Shown here: positions 45,340-56,590 of the stretch, piece by piece
Layout of the letters: each line of letters starts with the position of its first letter
Numbering within the stretch: position 1 is the stretch's first letter
NCBI GenBank assembly: GCA_026119855.1
Contig: JAOWBW010002556.1
Coordinates: 1 to 64,000, forward strand
Direction: 5' to 3'
Length of the DNA: 64,000 bases
Source of the DNA: Campanula takesimana
Lineage: Eukaryota > Streptophyta > Magnoliopsida > Asterales > Campanulaceae
Program-made: the position numbers and the translations under genes
The notes under the pieces: generated by a model
Database searches by the model: none
What the model was told of the DNA's origin: nothing
What the model saw: the letters and a program-made list of their open reading frames with translations, nothing else

Positions 45340-45714
45340 TTTCCCTCGGCGGGCTTTCAGTCTAGCTCGAGGGCGTATGACCACGCGTCGTTCATGAGAA
45401 TTCATGCAACGGCATTTCCCTTGGTGGGCTTACGGTCTAGCTCGAGGGCGTATGACCGTGCATCGTTCATGAGGGTTCATGCAACGGTATTTCCCTTGGT
45501 GGGCTTACGGTCTAGCTCGAGGGCGTATGACCGTGCATCGTTCATGAGAATTCATGCAACGGTATTTCCCTTGGTGGGCTTACGATCTAGCTCGAGGGCG
45601 TATGACCGTGCATCGTCCATGAGAATTCATGCAACGGTATTTCCCTTGGTGGGCTTACGGTCTAGCTCGAGGGCGTATGACCGTGCATCGTGCATGAGGA
45701 TTCATGAAGATCTT
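45340..45714 (+). repeat. 75-bp minisatellite, five copies, inside the Tat element
   Basis: Units start at 45340, 45415, 45490, 45565 and 45640 and contain TCTAGCTCGAGGGCGTATGA and TTCATGAGAATTCATGCAAC. The length is 25 codons, so one plus-strand frame stays open (45208-45771) with a 25-residue repeat. It lies just after the antisense gene's stop and before the pol stop on the other strand. The inner TCATGAGAATTCATGA-type sequence is nearly palindromic. Confidence 0.92.
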
Positions 45715-45844
45715 TTATTTCAATGGGACAAACATAATATTATTGATCTTTCATCTTTTTTCCGCTCATAGAGCCGTACATCAAAATTACAATGTATAAG
45801 ATAGAAAATAGGTGGATTTCTAGTGACAGGGGGAAACACAATCT

Positions 45845-47817
45845 TCAAGGGTAATACTTCTTCAAGTGGTCGCTGTGCCAAGCGTTCTTTAAGTCCTTCC
45901 CTTCTTTGGTGAGGAGTCTGTAAGTCCCTTCTTTGATTATGCGGGCAATTTGATAAGGCCCTTCCCAGTTGGGCGAGAGCTTGTTATACCCGGGCTGTCT
46001 CCCCGTGACTTCAACTTTTCTTAAGACCCAGTCTCCCACGGAAAATGACCTCTTGTTTACCCTTTTGCCGTGATGGATTTTTGCCTTTTGTTTATAATTG
46101 ACCATCTTTGCCCGTGCTTCCAACCGTTTTTCTTCAAGAAGGTCTAAGTCTTTTCTCCGGGCTTCCTCATTCCTTGTTTCATCAAAATGGGCGACCCTGT
46201 AGGTGGGTAGGGCTGCCTCTACGGGCGCGACCGCCTCTGATCCATATGTCAAGGAAAAGGGGGTTTCTACCGTTGAATTCCTCGTTGTGGTTTGGACAAC
46301 CCATAGAGCAGTACTGAGCTCCTCCATCCAGCGACCACTTCTTCCCTTCAAATTTTTGTGCAAAGCGGTTATAAGCAACTTATTTGCGGCCTCTGCCTGT
46401 CCATTTCCCTGCGGTCTTGCGACGGAGGATTGCCGATGTTCTACGTTGAGTCTCTTACATTCCGTCGTAAACTTGCTTTGGAACTGAGGTCCATGATCGG
46501 AAACAATAGCCCGCGGCAAACCAAACCGACAGAATATATGGTCGTGGATGAACTTGATAATACTTGCTTCCGTCGTGCTAGTTAGTGCCTTGGCCTCTAC
46601 CCATTTTGTGAAATAATCTACTGCGACTACTACCATTTGCGCTCCGCCGGGCGCTTTGGGATAAGGCCCAATCAGATCAATCCCCCACATATCAAATGCC
46701 CAAGTTGGGACTACCAGGCTCTGCTCCGTGGATGGCTGCCTTGGTATGTTGGCGAATCTCTGGCATTGATCACATTTGCGGACATATTCCTCTGCATCTT
46801 TTTTCATTGTCGGCCAGTAATACCCGAGGAATCTGATTTTATCGGATAGTGTCCGGGCACCGGGATGTCCTCCACACACGCCTTCGTGAACTTCGTATAA
46901 CAAGTTGGTGACTGTTTCGGACTTGACACACCTCAGCAGCGGTTTGGTGAAGGATCTCCGATAAAGTACGCCATCAATGATCGTGTATCTGGCGGCTTGT
47001 CTTCTCAAAACTTTTGCTCGATCCGAATCGCTGGGAAGGGTCTCCTTCTCTATGTATTCCATAATCTCGTCCACCCAATCCTTCTCGGGCTCCCCTATTT
47101 GGTGGATCTCTACCCTGTCAATGGCCGGGCGCTCCATAAATTCTATCCAACAGTCCACACTAAGCTTTGCGATGTCTTCGTCTGTGATTCTCGAAAGCAA
47201 GTCCGCCTCGGAGTTTTCAGCCCGGTTAACCTGGGTCAGCTCGTGGTACTCGAATTCCCTCAACAGGTTTGCTGCAAGTTCTTTGTATTTGAGCAGTACC
47301 GGGTGATTTGTCTCATATTCCCCTTTGACCTGATTTACCACTAGCTGTGAGTCGCTCTTCACAATCAAATTGGAGACCTTTATGTCCCGGGCTAACTCTA
47401 AGCCCGCTATCAACGCCTCGTATTCGGCTTGGTTATTGGAGACCGCGAACTTAAATCTCAAGGCTCGTTTAAACCTTTGACCTTCCGGGGCGATCAATAG
47501 GATTCCGGCGCCACTAACAGTTTTTCCCACGGATCCATCCACACTTAACGACCAGCAATTTTCCGGTCTCTCCCCAGCAACTATTGCCTTCTCGCCTCTC
47601 TTATTCTTTGTCTTTGCGGGTTGGGTTTTGTTCGGCTCGCTCTCCTTTGCTTCAAATGTGGTCTCTGCCACAAAGTCCGCCAGTGCTTGTGCCTTGATGG
47701 TCTTTCGCGGGGAGTAAGTTATTTGGAACTCAGTCAGTTCTATAGACCATGACATCATTCTTCCCGAGGATTCGGGCTTATGGAGCACTTTCTTCAGCGG
47801 GGTGTCCGAATAAACCG
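45845..47817 (-). pseudogene. Tat pol, C-terminal part: end of RNase H, second RNase H, integrase
   Basis: This 3' part of pol is separated from its 5' part by the solo LTR at 47818-50107. It opens with the tail of the first RNase H (WSIELTEFQITYSPRKTIKA). The second, archaeal-type RNase H follows (SLSVDGSVG, AEYEALIAGLELA, SDSQLVVNQVKGEYE). Integrase has the zinc-binding HEGVCGGHPG...CDQCQR, the catalytic sites in WGIDLIGPYP, SDHGPQF and NGQAEAANK, and a C-terminal WEGPYQIARI. The stop is at 45845-45847. The reading frame is open throughout. It belongs to the minus-strand gag-pol transcript of the Tat element. Confidence 0.9.
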
Positions 47818-50107
47818 TGTCACGACCCGAAACCCCGTCTCTATTTTTTTTCTTAGTAAAAAATAATTATTTAATTGTTTACTTGCTTAACTGTTTATTT
47901 AATTATTTATTTAATTAAAAATTTAGGTGTGCATTTTGTGTGTTATAATATTTTATGCTTAGCATTTAATTGATTTTTGTGCTAGTATAGAATTATTGGG
48001 TCTTAGTTGTTAGTAGGAAGTATTAGTTTTTGGGTAAGTAATGGAGGAGGGGGCTAAGTGCAAATTTTTGAATTATTTTACCTTCTCCCTCACCTCACCT
48101 TACCTCCCTCCCTCACTCACTCCTCATTCTCAGCCATTCCTCTCTCTCTCCTTGGGTTGTAGAAGGTAAAAATCTCTCCTCTTCCTTCTCTCTTCATTTC
48201 ATTCATCTTCCCCCCATTTCCTCTCATTGTTCATGTTATACCAAATGTCTAGATCGTCACTAGGTTCGTGGGAAGCTCAATAGAAGTTGATTTGGTTGAG
48301 TTTGGATTCCTTTGAGGTAAGTTACTAAGCCCCCCTTTAGCTTAAAATTGGTCATTTATGTTTTGTGTGAACATTGGATGATGATTTAATGCTTAGTTGT
48401 GAATTTAAATGTTGATTTGTATCTTTGATCATCTTTTGTGAATTTTGGGAAATGTTGAGCTTTAAACCTTGGTTTGGGTCCTTAGTTGATGTTATTTGAG
48501 TTCTTGTAGACTTCTATGTCATGTTGAGTGCTTGGGTATGCAAATAGAAGGGTTAAATTCGTTGGGTGCAAAGTTGGGTTGATTTGGGTAAGAATTTTGG
48601 AAGAACCCAGGAGTTTCTGCAGATTTTCTCTGTGCGGCGAAGGAGGCGCGCGCTTCCTCTGGGCTGAGGCGCGCGCACCCTCACTCTTCCTTTTTGGCTA
48701 TGTCCTTCTGGTCTAAGGAGGCGTGCACATCCTTTTTAGGGAGGCGTGCGCTTCCTCGCTTCCCATTTGATTGATGTTCCTTCTGATTTCAGGAGGCGCG
48801 CGCATCCTCTTTGTTTGAGGCGCGCGCTTCCCCTCCCCTGTTCTGGTAATTACTCGTTTCTCGTTCAATCTTCGGTAAGTCATAACCTCCTCACCCGGAC
48901 TCCGTGTTAGTTGTGTAAGCTATCGTTTTAAAGCTCCTTTTGAGTACTTCGAGATGAGCGGGTTTATTAAATGAAATGTCTAAGTATTGGTTGGGAGTGT
49001 TGGTTTGGGTCCGTTTGTGATCATGTTTGTAATGTGTTAAGGTGTGTAACCATTGTGCTCTTTTGAGTAACTTCAAGTGTGATGTTGTTGTTGATTGATC
49101 TCTTCATGAGAATTAGTTTAAATCCTTTGTGATGAATTTGGCTTGGTTCCCTACTTTGGAATCAATGCCCCGTTGTTGTTTCAAGCGAGTATTTATTACT
49201 ATGTGCTTGTATAGAGTCCAGCTGGCATTGTTGTGTTTGTTTTGGGCAGTGATGTATATTATAATGGCACGAGCCGAGTCCAGTATAATGTACTTCACTG
49301 GTAACCCAGTTTCCCCATGTTCAGTGGCCTTGAGTGGGATGCCCCTTCCCGTGATCGTGGTTGGGATGAGCTAGCTCTTATGGTGAGTATTCTAGCTATT
49401 GGCTTGGGGGTATGACTTTGTGTTATTTCCCCCACTACTGGTTGTTGTTGTTACTTGGTTCCGGAACCGGCTTCAGCTCGTTCATGCTGCTCAACGGACT
49501 CTTCTCAAAGGATGGTGTTCCGTTTATAGAACCTTGGCTCAGTATCCACTTATGAGTGTTTATTTCCGCATTATGTGTTATGTGATGAGTGGACTATATC
49601 TTTGTGTTATATGCATATGTGACTGCCTATTGATTGTTCCTTTGTGATTATCATGTTGGCATGAAATGTAGTTGCATATTAGTAGCTTACTGAGATTTTA
49701 TCTCACCCCTTATTTGTTTACCGTTTTAGATAAGGGCGTGCATCCGGGATAGGTCACTTATCACAAGGAAGGCGTCGAGGTGGTAAATTCTTTTGGGTAT
49801 GTTTGCAAAGGTTACATTATGTAAATGTATAACCTTAATGGGTAGTGTATCCGTGACTTGATCTTGTAACACCTATTTTTGGATAATTTTGGTGTTCATC
49901 CTTTTGTGTAAGTTATTGTAGGCCTTCATGCCAAGTATCTTAGTTGTGAAAGTTATTTGAAAGTAAGTGGAGGTTTTGCACTCCAGACTGAATTTCGTTT
50001 ATCTTTATGATAATTTTCGAAAAGTTTTTGTTAAATGTGATTTATGACGTCTTCCGTGCGCGTCCCGAGCGTGGGGCCATGTAGGACCACGGGTACGGGG
50101 CGCGACA
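47818..50107 (+). mobile_element. Solo LTR of the TGTCACGACCCG family inside pol
   Basis: 2290 bp from TGTCACGACCCGAAACC to GGTACGGGGCGCGACA, flanked by AACCG (47813-47817, 50108-50112). With one TSD copy the insertion is 2295 bases, a multiple of 3, so the pol frame on either side is in register. It is related to the solo LTR at 28082 and to the TR-GAG LTRs, but has its own GC-rich boxes at 48640-48836. Confidence 0.9.
48640..48836. repeat. GC-rich box cassette (GAGGCGCGCGC type)
   Basis: Three pairs of boxes: GGAGGCGCGCGCTTCCTC with GAGGCGCGCGCACCCTC (about 48642-48681), GGAGGCGTGCACATCC with GAGGCGTGCGCTTCC (about 48718-48754), and GGAGGCGCGCGCATCC with GAGGCGCGCGCTTCC (about 48792-48831). 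Located soon after GGAAGAACCCAGG, a sequence also found before the cassette in the TR-GAG LTR. Confidence 0.75.
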
Positions 50108-50112
50108 AACCG

Positions 50113-53100
50113 TGATTGGGTGGGCGATGAAGTATGCCCACAGCTTCCGAGCGGCTATAAGCAAGGCGAAAGCCAGCTTTTCAATGTTCAAGTAGCGCCC
50201 TTCTACCGTGGATAGTGCTTTGGAGACATAGTACACGAGCTTCTGAAGGTCGTCCTCTTCCCTTACCAAAACCGCAGCCACAGCGTGATCTGTTGCGGCC
50301 AGGAAAATGTAGAGTTCTTCATCCAAAACGGGGTTGCTCAATGGCGGCGGCTTTCCCAGGTAAGCTTTTATCTGCTCAAAAGCATTCCGGCAGTCCTCGT
50401 TCCATTCAAAACCCTCCTTTTTTCTCCTTTCAAAGTTTTAAAGAAAGGTAGGCATTTTTCTGCTGACTTGGCGATGAACCTCCCCAGGGCCGTGATGCGG
50501 CCATTCAGCTTTTGTACCTCCTTAATACATCTGGGGGGTTGCATGTTTATTAACGCCATGATCTTCTCCGGGTTTGCCTCTATCCCTCTCTGGTTCACCA
50601 TGAAGCCCAAAAACTTCCCTGCCTTTACTCCAAAGGCGCATTTGGATGGGTTAAGTTTCATATTATTTCTCCGGAGGCTGGTGAAGGTTTCTGTTACATC
50701 AATGTCGTGAGAGGTCTCCTTGGTCTTGATAACCATATCGTCGATGTAAGCCTCCAGGTTTCTGCCTAATTGATCATCAAAGACGATTCCTACCATCCTT
50801 TGATACGTACCGCCCGCATTCTTGAGGCCAAACGGCATGTTGTTAAACGTGTAGGTTTTGCCCGCGGCATCGAAAGTGCATGAAGGGAGGTCATCCTCCT
50901 TCATTTTGATCTGATGGTAGCCCGAGTACGCATCTATAAAGCTCAACACCCTATGGCCGGCGATAGAGTCTACTAATTGATCGATCCGGGGAAGAGGGTA
51001 ACAATCCTTAGGGCAGGCCTTGTTCAAATCGGTGAAATCCACGCACATCCTCCACTTTCCATTTGCTTTGGTTACCATGACGACGTTGGCTAACCACCTC
51101 GGATATTTGATCGGGCTTATGATTCCTGCTTTCAGTAGCTTATCCACCTCGATTTTGATCGCCGCTTTCTTCTCCGATGAAAAGTATCTTTCTTTCTGGA
51201 GGACCCGGGTAAATGTGGGATCGACGTTCAGTTCATGCTCGATGACCTCTCTACTTATCCCCTTCATATCTTCGACGGTCCAGGCAAATATATCCGCGCT
51301 TTTTCGCAGTAGCTCGATCAGAATCTTCCTTTCTTCTACGGGGATTTCCAGCACGACCTTGACCGTTTGTTCGGGGTAAGCGGGGTTTATGACTACATCC
51401 TCCAGAGCATCGTTGGGGCGGATGTCCCTTATTTCCCTGTCGTGCAGCGAATCAATCACGATGTCTATCTGCTCGGTCTTTGCGGAAATACGACGGGCTC
51501 TCCTACTCCGTTTAAATTCTGCCCGTGTTGAGTGGAAAGACAATGTCCCGATCATGGCCGTGCCTGCGACCTCTTTTTCACTTGCTTTGGCCCTTTTTGC
51601 CTCCCTCGGGCTTCCCAGTCTTTGCCTTGCTGCGCTCTCCTTCCTCTTCCTCTCTATTACTTTGAGGAAGAGCTCGGGCTTATTCTTGATACACGCGATC
51701 CCTGCAGGGGTACTGAACTTGATTTTCTGGTGAGGGATTGATGCGACGATCCCTAGGGCAGCCTGAGCGGTCACACCCAAGATTGCGTTGTACTGGGATT
51801 TCAGATTGATCACCATGAACGTGACGCGGGCTGTTTTCTCGAACGGCCTCTCTCCAATGGTTACTTCGAAGTCAATGGTCCCTTTTGCGTAAATCGTATG
51901 ATTCGTGAACCCTTCCAACAAGCCCGCATATGGGGTTAAGTGCGCCTCAGACATCCCCATTTCTTCTAAACAATGGAAGTAAAGTATGTCCCGTGAAGCC
52001 CCGGTATCAATGAGGACTCTTCCAATATCCGCTCTACCAATAGCCATCTTGATTGTTAACGGTTGTGTTGAATGGAAAAGGGTAGATGCCAGTTCACTCC
52101 TTCTGAAACCGATCATTTCCTCTTGCTCGGGCGGATAGGTGGGTATCAGGAATACTTTTTCCAGTCGTCTGATCTGGGCGGAAAGCTGGGTATTGCTTGG
52201 GGCTTCCTCTCCTATGTACTGGATGTCAAAACGTCCTTCCCCGTCTGTATCATTGTCTCTGACGTATTGAATATTTCCCCGCGGGGCTTCTCCTTTACTG
52301 CTGGACCCCGTGATCCATTTCTTCAATTCCCCGGCTTCCACCTTCTGTTGTATTATTTTCTTCAGCTGGAAACAGTCATCTGTAGTATGCCCGTGGCTTT
52401 CATGGTATCCACACCATTTCTTTTTGTTCGCCTCGTAAGGCTTCCTCTCCAGTGGAGGTGGTGGAGGCAAAGCTTCTGCCCGCAATATCTCAGTTCTTGG
52501 TGCGATCAAAGGGGTGAAAGCGCTGTCATCGCCTCTTTTAAAATTGGGCATGCCCCTTGGTCTGCCTCTACCTCGGCCACCATTGTTTCCCGAGTAGCCT
52601 GAGTGATGACGAGGGTTGTGAGCGGGCTCGATTCTTTCCCTTACGCTTCTGCGGGCATCGGCCATAAATGCGGGCTCTACTCCGGCCATAGCGATGGCCC
52701 TGTTATACATCTCTTCTGTCCCCTCGGGCTTTCGGCAAGCAAACTCCTGCCTCAAAGTATGGGATGTTAATCCCCCTAGGAAGCATAGCTCGATGTCGTT
52801 CCTTGTTAGATCCACAATCTGCTCGGTCATTTTCCGGAACCGAGTGATGTATGCCTTTGTGTTTTCCCCGGGGTATTGCTTGACGCCGCACAGGTCCGAT
52901 TTTGGTCTTGCGGCCTCCCCCGCGCCCGCGAACGAGTTCAAGAACGAAGCCCGCAATTGCTCGTAGCTGCATATAGAGCGCGGTTTATGGGCCAATAACC
53001 ACCCCAATGCCTTCCCTTTAAAGGTGGAGGCGAGGGCTTTGCACTTCACGGCCTCATCTGTCGAGAATAGGGCCATCTGCCCTTCAAATCGCCCAACATG

Positions 53101-53838
53101 GCTTTTTGAGTTAGATGAGCCGTCATACGCGTCTAGCGTGGGTACCTTCCCTCTTTGGATCGGGGAATCACTGATCCATGATGCGAAAGCGTCCATGGGT
53201 CCAACGCATTTTGTTACGTTTTGCTTGGACTCCCATAACTCCGCGATCATTCTTTGGAACTTTTGATCCATTATGTCCCCCGTTTTAGCCCTTTTTACGG
53301 TTTCTGTAATTATATCATCATTTTTAACAATTGCCTTTCCTTTAGTTTGGCCTCTTGTCTTTCTGGGCTGTGATTCTCCCTCCTCACTCTCCCCTTCTTC
53401 TTCTCCCCTCTCCTCGTCATCGTCCACGAGGATTGTCCGCCTTTTTCCTCCTACAATCCTACTGGCCCTGCTTTTAGAGCTCGCCAGATCATGGGCTTTT
53501 GGTTTTTCAGGGGGGCTTCTAGCATTGGCCTCGGCATTAAACAGCTCCTCGAGGGCTATATTCAACTGTAGCCCTTCCTCTACCAGATTCTGCCTATCTG
53601 TGAGGATCTGGATTTTCTTTTGGATTTGATCAGGGGTGAGGGGAGTGACGGGAGTTTTTTGAGTTTTGAGAGCTTTGGAGGTTTCTATACGATCTCTCAG
53701 ATCTGCCTCTCTCCTTGCCCTTTGAGAGGGGATATAGGAGTTGCCACTAAGAGTCTTGTTTCCCAATCTGGCGAATACTGATCCCTGGGGCACTTGTCCC
53801 GAAGGGCTAGCATTTGGGTTGACTTCTTTCCCAGTCAT
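50113..53838 (-). pseudogene. Tat gag-pol, N-terminal part: Gag, protease, RT, start of RNase H
   Basis: Starts MTGKEVNPNAS at 53838. The N-terminal third is charged. The Gag core (MALFSTDEAVKCKALASTF, LRASFLNSFAG, YITRFRKMTEQIVDL) lies near 53100-52800, with a CCHC-like knuckle (CGYHESHGHTTDDC) near 52400. Protease has LIDTGASRD near 52000. RT has the expected blocks (RMCVDFTDLNKACPKDCYPL, FIDAYSGYHQI, MPFGLKNAGGTYQRMV) and catalytic YIDD at 50737-50748, where YVDD or YIDD is usual. A one-base loss near 50430 shifts the frame just after RT; the other frame then gives the RNase H start (ATDHAVAAVL) up to the solo LTR. This copy therefore cannot make a full polyprotein. Confidence 0.9.
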
Positions 53839-53982
53839 TGTGAAAATTTTGTATGTCGAAAATCAACAGAAAAGACGGGGTACCTTTTTAGAATCGTGAA
53901 AGACGGAAGAACCAAATGAGGATTTGAAATGAATTAGATTGGAAAAGCAAACGAAGCAAGAAGATTGCACTGGGAAGATTTT

Positions 53983-54004
53983 CGGTTCCCGACAATGGAA
54001 CCAC
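53983..54004 (-). other. Primer-binding site of the Tat element
   Basis: On the minus strand the sequence next to the 5' LTR is GTGGTTCCATTGTCGGGAAC. It begins TGG after one base and resembles, with changes, the aspartate-tRNA-type PBS of some gypsy elements. The tRNA is uncertain. Confidence 0.5.
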
Positions 54005-54649
54005 TGATGACGCCCTTGGATTCTGGGGTCACGGAGGTAGAACTCCAATATAGCTGTCTCTTGATCCTGATCACAACACAAACAAGAACACCGTTAAGAC
54101 CAAGGCCGGGTTGGAATCCGGCTTAGGCCCTCGGGTGTGAGAGTAAGATCTCTGAGGAAAACCTAAATAGAAAGCTTGTGAAAGCCTTGTGTGTGTGAAT
54201 AGGATAGAGCACGCACCTGGCCCTTTGGGGCGGATATGAGTATTTATATGAGTAGAAGGAGGAGGTAGGTTTAAGGCTCTAACCGCCCTTGTACCGGATG
54301 GGCACGCGGCAGGTCCTCATTGGCAAGGCCAGGGGAGTGGTTGGAAACGTGGCGTGTTGTCAGGGAAACATGATTCCACCACCAACCGTTATGGTATGTC
54401 AGGTACGAACAGGTAACGTCAGTGGCACGTTTGTGACAGCCGGCTTCTGCGGGCTCCGGGCAGGAGGTTGAGTGATCAACACGGGACCCTAAGAATAGCG
54501 GGAAGCAGAGCTACCTCGGTTATGGTTATCATGAAGCCCGGATCTCTCGGGCTTAGTAGCTTGCGGGCTTATCCGGTTTGATGTGGTCGAGCTCGCTTGT
54601 ACTGGCTTTGAACCGGGTCCGGTCCGGTCTGCGATGCTCGGTCTTATCA
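54005..54649 (-). repeat. 5' LTR of the Tat element
   Basis: 645 bp, about 99% like the LTR at 39024-39665; it has an extra CCGGT copy near 54620 and two bases less in a TG run near 54190. Confidence 0.92.
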
Positions 54650-54654
54650 ATTAG

Positions 54655-55089
54655 CTGCTTTTATGATGATAACTTCATAATCATAAATAAGTGTACACTT
54701 GATAAACAATATTACAAACTCTTAAATAATACTCTCTTTTTGTTTCAAAATATTTATCATTTATTTATTCCATAATATTTGACATTTTATTATTATCAAG
54801 ACATTCTTATTCTATTGTGTTAATTATATTTTTATTAATGATTGTATAGTATTTTTTGTATAAACATTTAATCATCTAGAAATTGAATTATATAAGAGAA
54901 ATTGAGTTTTTTATTTTTAACATGCATGAATTATATATTCTTAAAATATGTGAAAATATATAAAGCAAAAAATAATTGGAAATAGAAATTAAAAAAATAA
55001 TGTAATTGAAGATTTAACCGGTCAACAACAAATATAGGCTGAGAGATGTGAGCACGGGCGGAGGCACCCTATTACGGAGTTGGTCTCCT
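54655..55089. other. AT-rich intergenic sequence
   Basis: Continues the target sequence of the Tat element (AGCTGCTTTT). No gene or clear repeat. Confidence 0.45.
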
Positions 55090-55434
55090 GTAAAACGCGT
55101 TTTTCCTAGTGGTTAGGAAAAACGTGTTTTTCAAAACCTTCTGTCTATCACTTTCAAATGTTCTGGCTATCAATCTCATATCAGAAGACTTTATAATGAT
55201 ATCCAGACGGCTGATATCCAGGACCCTTCTGGCTATCACTTTCAAAGGTTCTGGCTATCAAACTCATATCCAGACGGTTTTATCTTGATATCCAGAACCG
55301 CTGAAAAGTTCCGATTATTTACAAAAATGCCACCGCGCGTTTTTTAAAGAAGTTCTACATATTTACAAAAATGCCACCGCGTTTTTTTAAAACACGTTTT
55401 TCCTAGTAGTTAGGAAAAACGCGTTTTCCCAAGA
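55090..55434. mobile_element. MITE with AAAACGCGTTTT hairpins, short copy
   Basis: Left hairpin AAAACGCGTTTTTCCTAG...TAGGAAAAACGTGTTTT (about 55092-55130) and right hairpin AACACGTTTTTCCTAG...AGGAAAAACGCGTTTT (about 55390-55427). The words ATTTACAAAAATGCCACCGC near the right end (twice) are the reverse complement of GCGGTGGCATTTTTGTAAAT in the element at 37760-38386. The interior has a different tandem theme (TTCTGGCTATCA, ATATCCAGA). The flanks CCCTATTACGG and GCCCATTACGG are similar. Confidence 0.68.
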
Positions 55435-55641
55435 TTTTGTGCCCATTACGGGGCAGCCCTCCTCCAATTCTAAACATTGTCAAACTTTGTCTTTGTAAAT
55501 TTGAAAAATATGTTATTTTACCATTAAAATCATAAATATTATCAATTTTGTTCTGTCTCTATTGAGAAAAAAATTGCAATATATATTTTCTTACTCTCGT
55601 TTTCTTAAAATCCTGGTCTGCCACTAGGGAGTACTCCCTCT
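55435..55641. other. Intergenic, no feature seen
   Basis: AT-rich. CTCCCTCT at 55634-55641 is both the edge of a Stowaway-like end and the left TSD of the hAT element. Confidence 0.45.
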
Positions 55642-56590
55642 TAGGGATGGAAATTTCGCCGAACCCGACCCGTTTCCGAGACATTCCGACCCGGGCTGGG
55701 TGGGTTTGGTAACAACTTTCCAAAACTCGGCGGATACGGGTCCGGGTTCGGTAGCTTCACCAAACCCGACGGGTCCCGACCTGACCCGCCCGCATGGCAA
55801 TATTAGCCTTTTATTTTCTATTCTGCCCTTAGTGGCAGCCATTATTACTTTCCTAACCTGGGCTGGGATATATAATTTGTGCGTGTTTTCAGATCTAGGG
55901 TTTCCAATCAAACACACGCCGTTACTGGCTACTGCCGAGAGAGAGCATCGCAAATTCGCAATCGGCGATTCAACTGGGGAGTGGTGGCGACGACGTCGAG
56001 GTATCCAGGCTCCGGCCACCAACCTCCGCTCCGGCAACCAGCCTCCGCTCCGACAACCAGCCAATCAGCCTCAGATCCTGGTGTGTCTCTGATTCCCTCT
56101 ACCCTCTTAATCTGGCCGCTGTCATCGATTTCACCATGCGCGATTTCGCCGCTATCATCGATTTCACCGTCGTCGATTTCGCCACTGCCGTGCCTTCGAC
56201 CGGTGCTTGTCATCTACTCAGTAGCTCAGGTAAGTCCTTATACTTTATTTTTTGGTGTGATTCTTGAGATGAGGGTTGGTCTCGAGGCATGAATTAGCAC
56301 TTGATTTTATGTGAACATCATTTACATATCTTTAATCCCTTGGATTTCTGTCATTGTGTGATTTTAGTTGGGATGTTGGGAGTTTTTTTCTTTTTTTGTC
56401 TTGGAGGAACCTGTTTGTCAAAAGTTCTCACCCAGATGGGCCAACTAAAAAAAAAAAAGAATTTTCGGGCGGGTTCGGGTCGGTCACGGGTTTGGTGACT
56501 TTTAGGCCGGGCCGGGTTCGGCACGAGTGATGAATATCCCGGGTCGGGTTTGGGCAAACCCGGCCCGTACCCGACCAGTTGCCATCCATG
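55642..56590. mobile_element. Non-autonomous hAT element (949 bp) inserted in a Stowaway end
   Basis: TAGGGATGG...CCATCCATG ends with CGGGT/ACCCG-rich subterminal parts, flanked by a perfect 8-bp TSD CTCCCTCT (55634-55641, 56591-56598). The end sequence resembles the hAT element at 32724. The interior (about 55860-56290) is GC-richer with CTCCG repeats and a good intron-donor-like CAGGTAAG at 56227, as if from a gene leader or the lost transposase gene, but no domain is recognisable. Confidence 0.82.

Larger units (their letters stand above)
39024..54649 (-). mobile_element. Complete Ty3/gypsy Tat-lineage retrotransposon (15.6 kb)
   Basis: LTRs at 39024-39665 and 54005-54649, TSD ATTAG on both sides (39019-39023, 54650-54654). 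Gag-pol is on the minus strand and holds Gag, protease, RT, RNase H, a second RNase H and integrase; the second RNase H between the first and integrase marks the Tat lineage. A spliced gene on the opposite strand lies between integrase and the 3' LTR, as known for Tat relatives such as Grande. The LTRs differ by about seven substitutions and two indels by eye (about 1%). Two solo LTRs inserted later (41101-42591, 47818-50107). Confidence 0.92.

Noticed and set aside
45208..45771. 187-codon frame with a 25-residue repeat as a real protein
   Set aside because: Open because of the 75-bp minisatellite; kept only as a finding, not as a gene.
47818..50107. An intron in the Tat pol
   Set aside because: It has LTR ends and a 5-bp TSD and matches other LTRs; the multiple-of-3 length is coincidence.
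51020..53629. Plus-strand frames across the Tat gag-pol region
   Set aside because: Shadows of the gag-pol frame on the minus strand.
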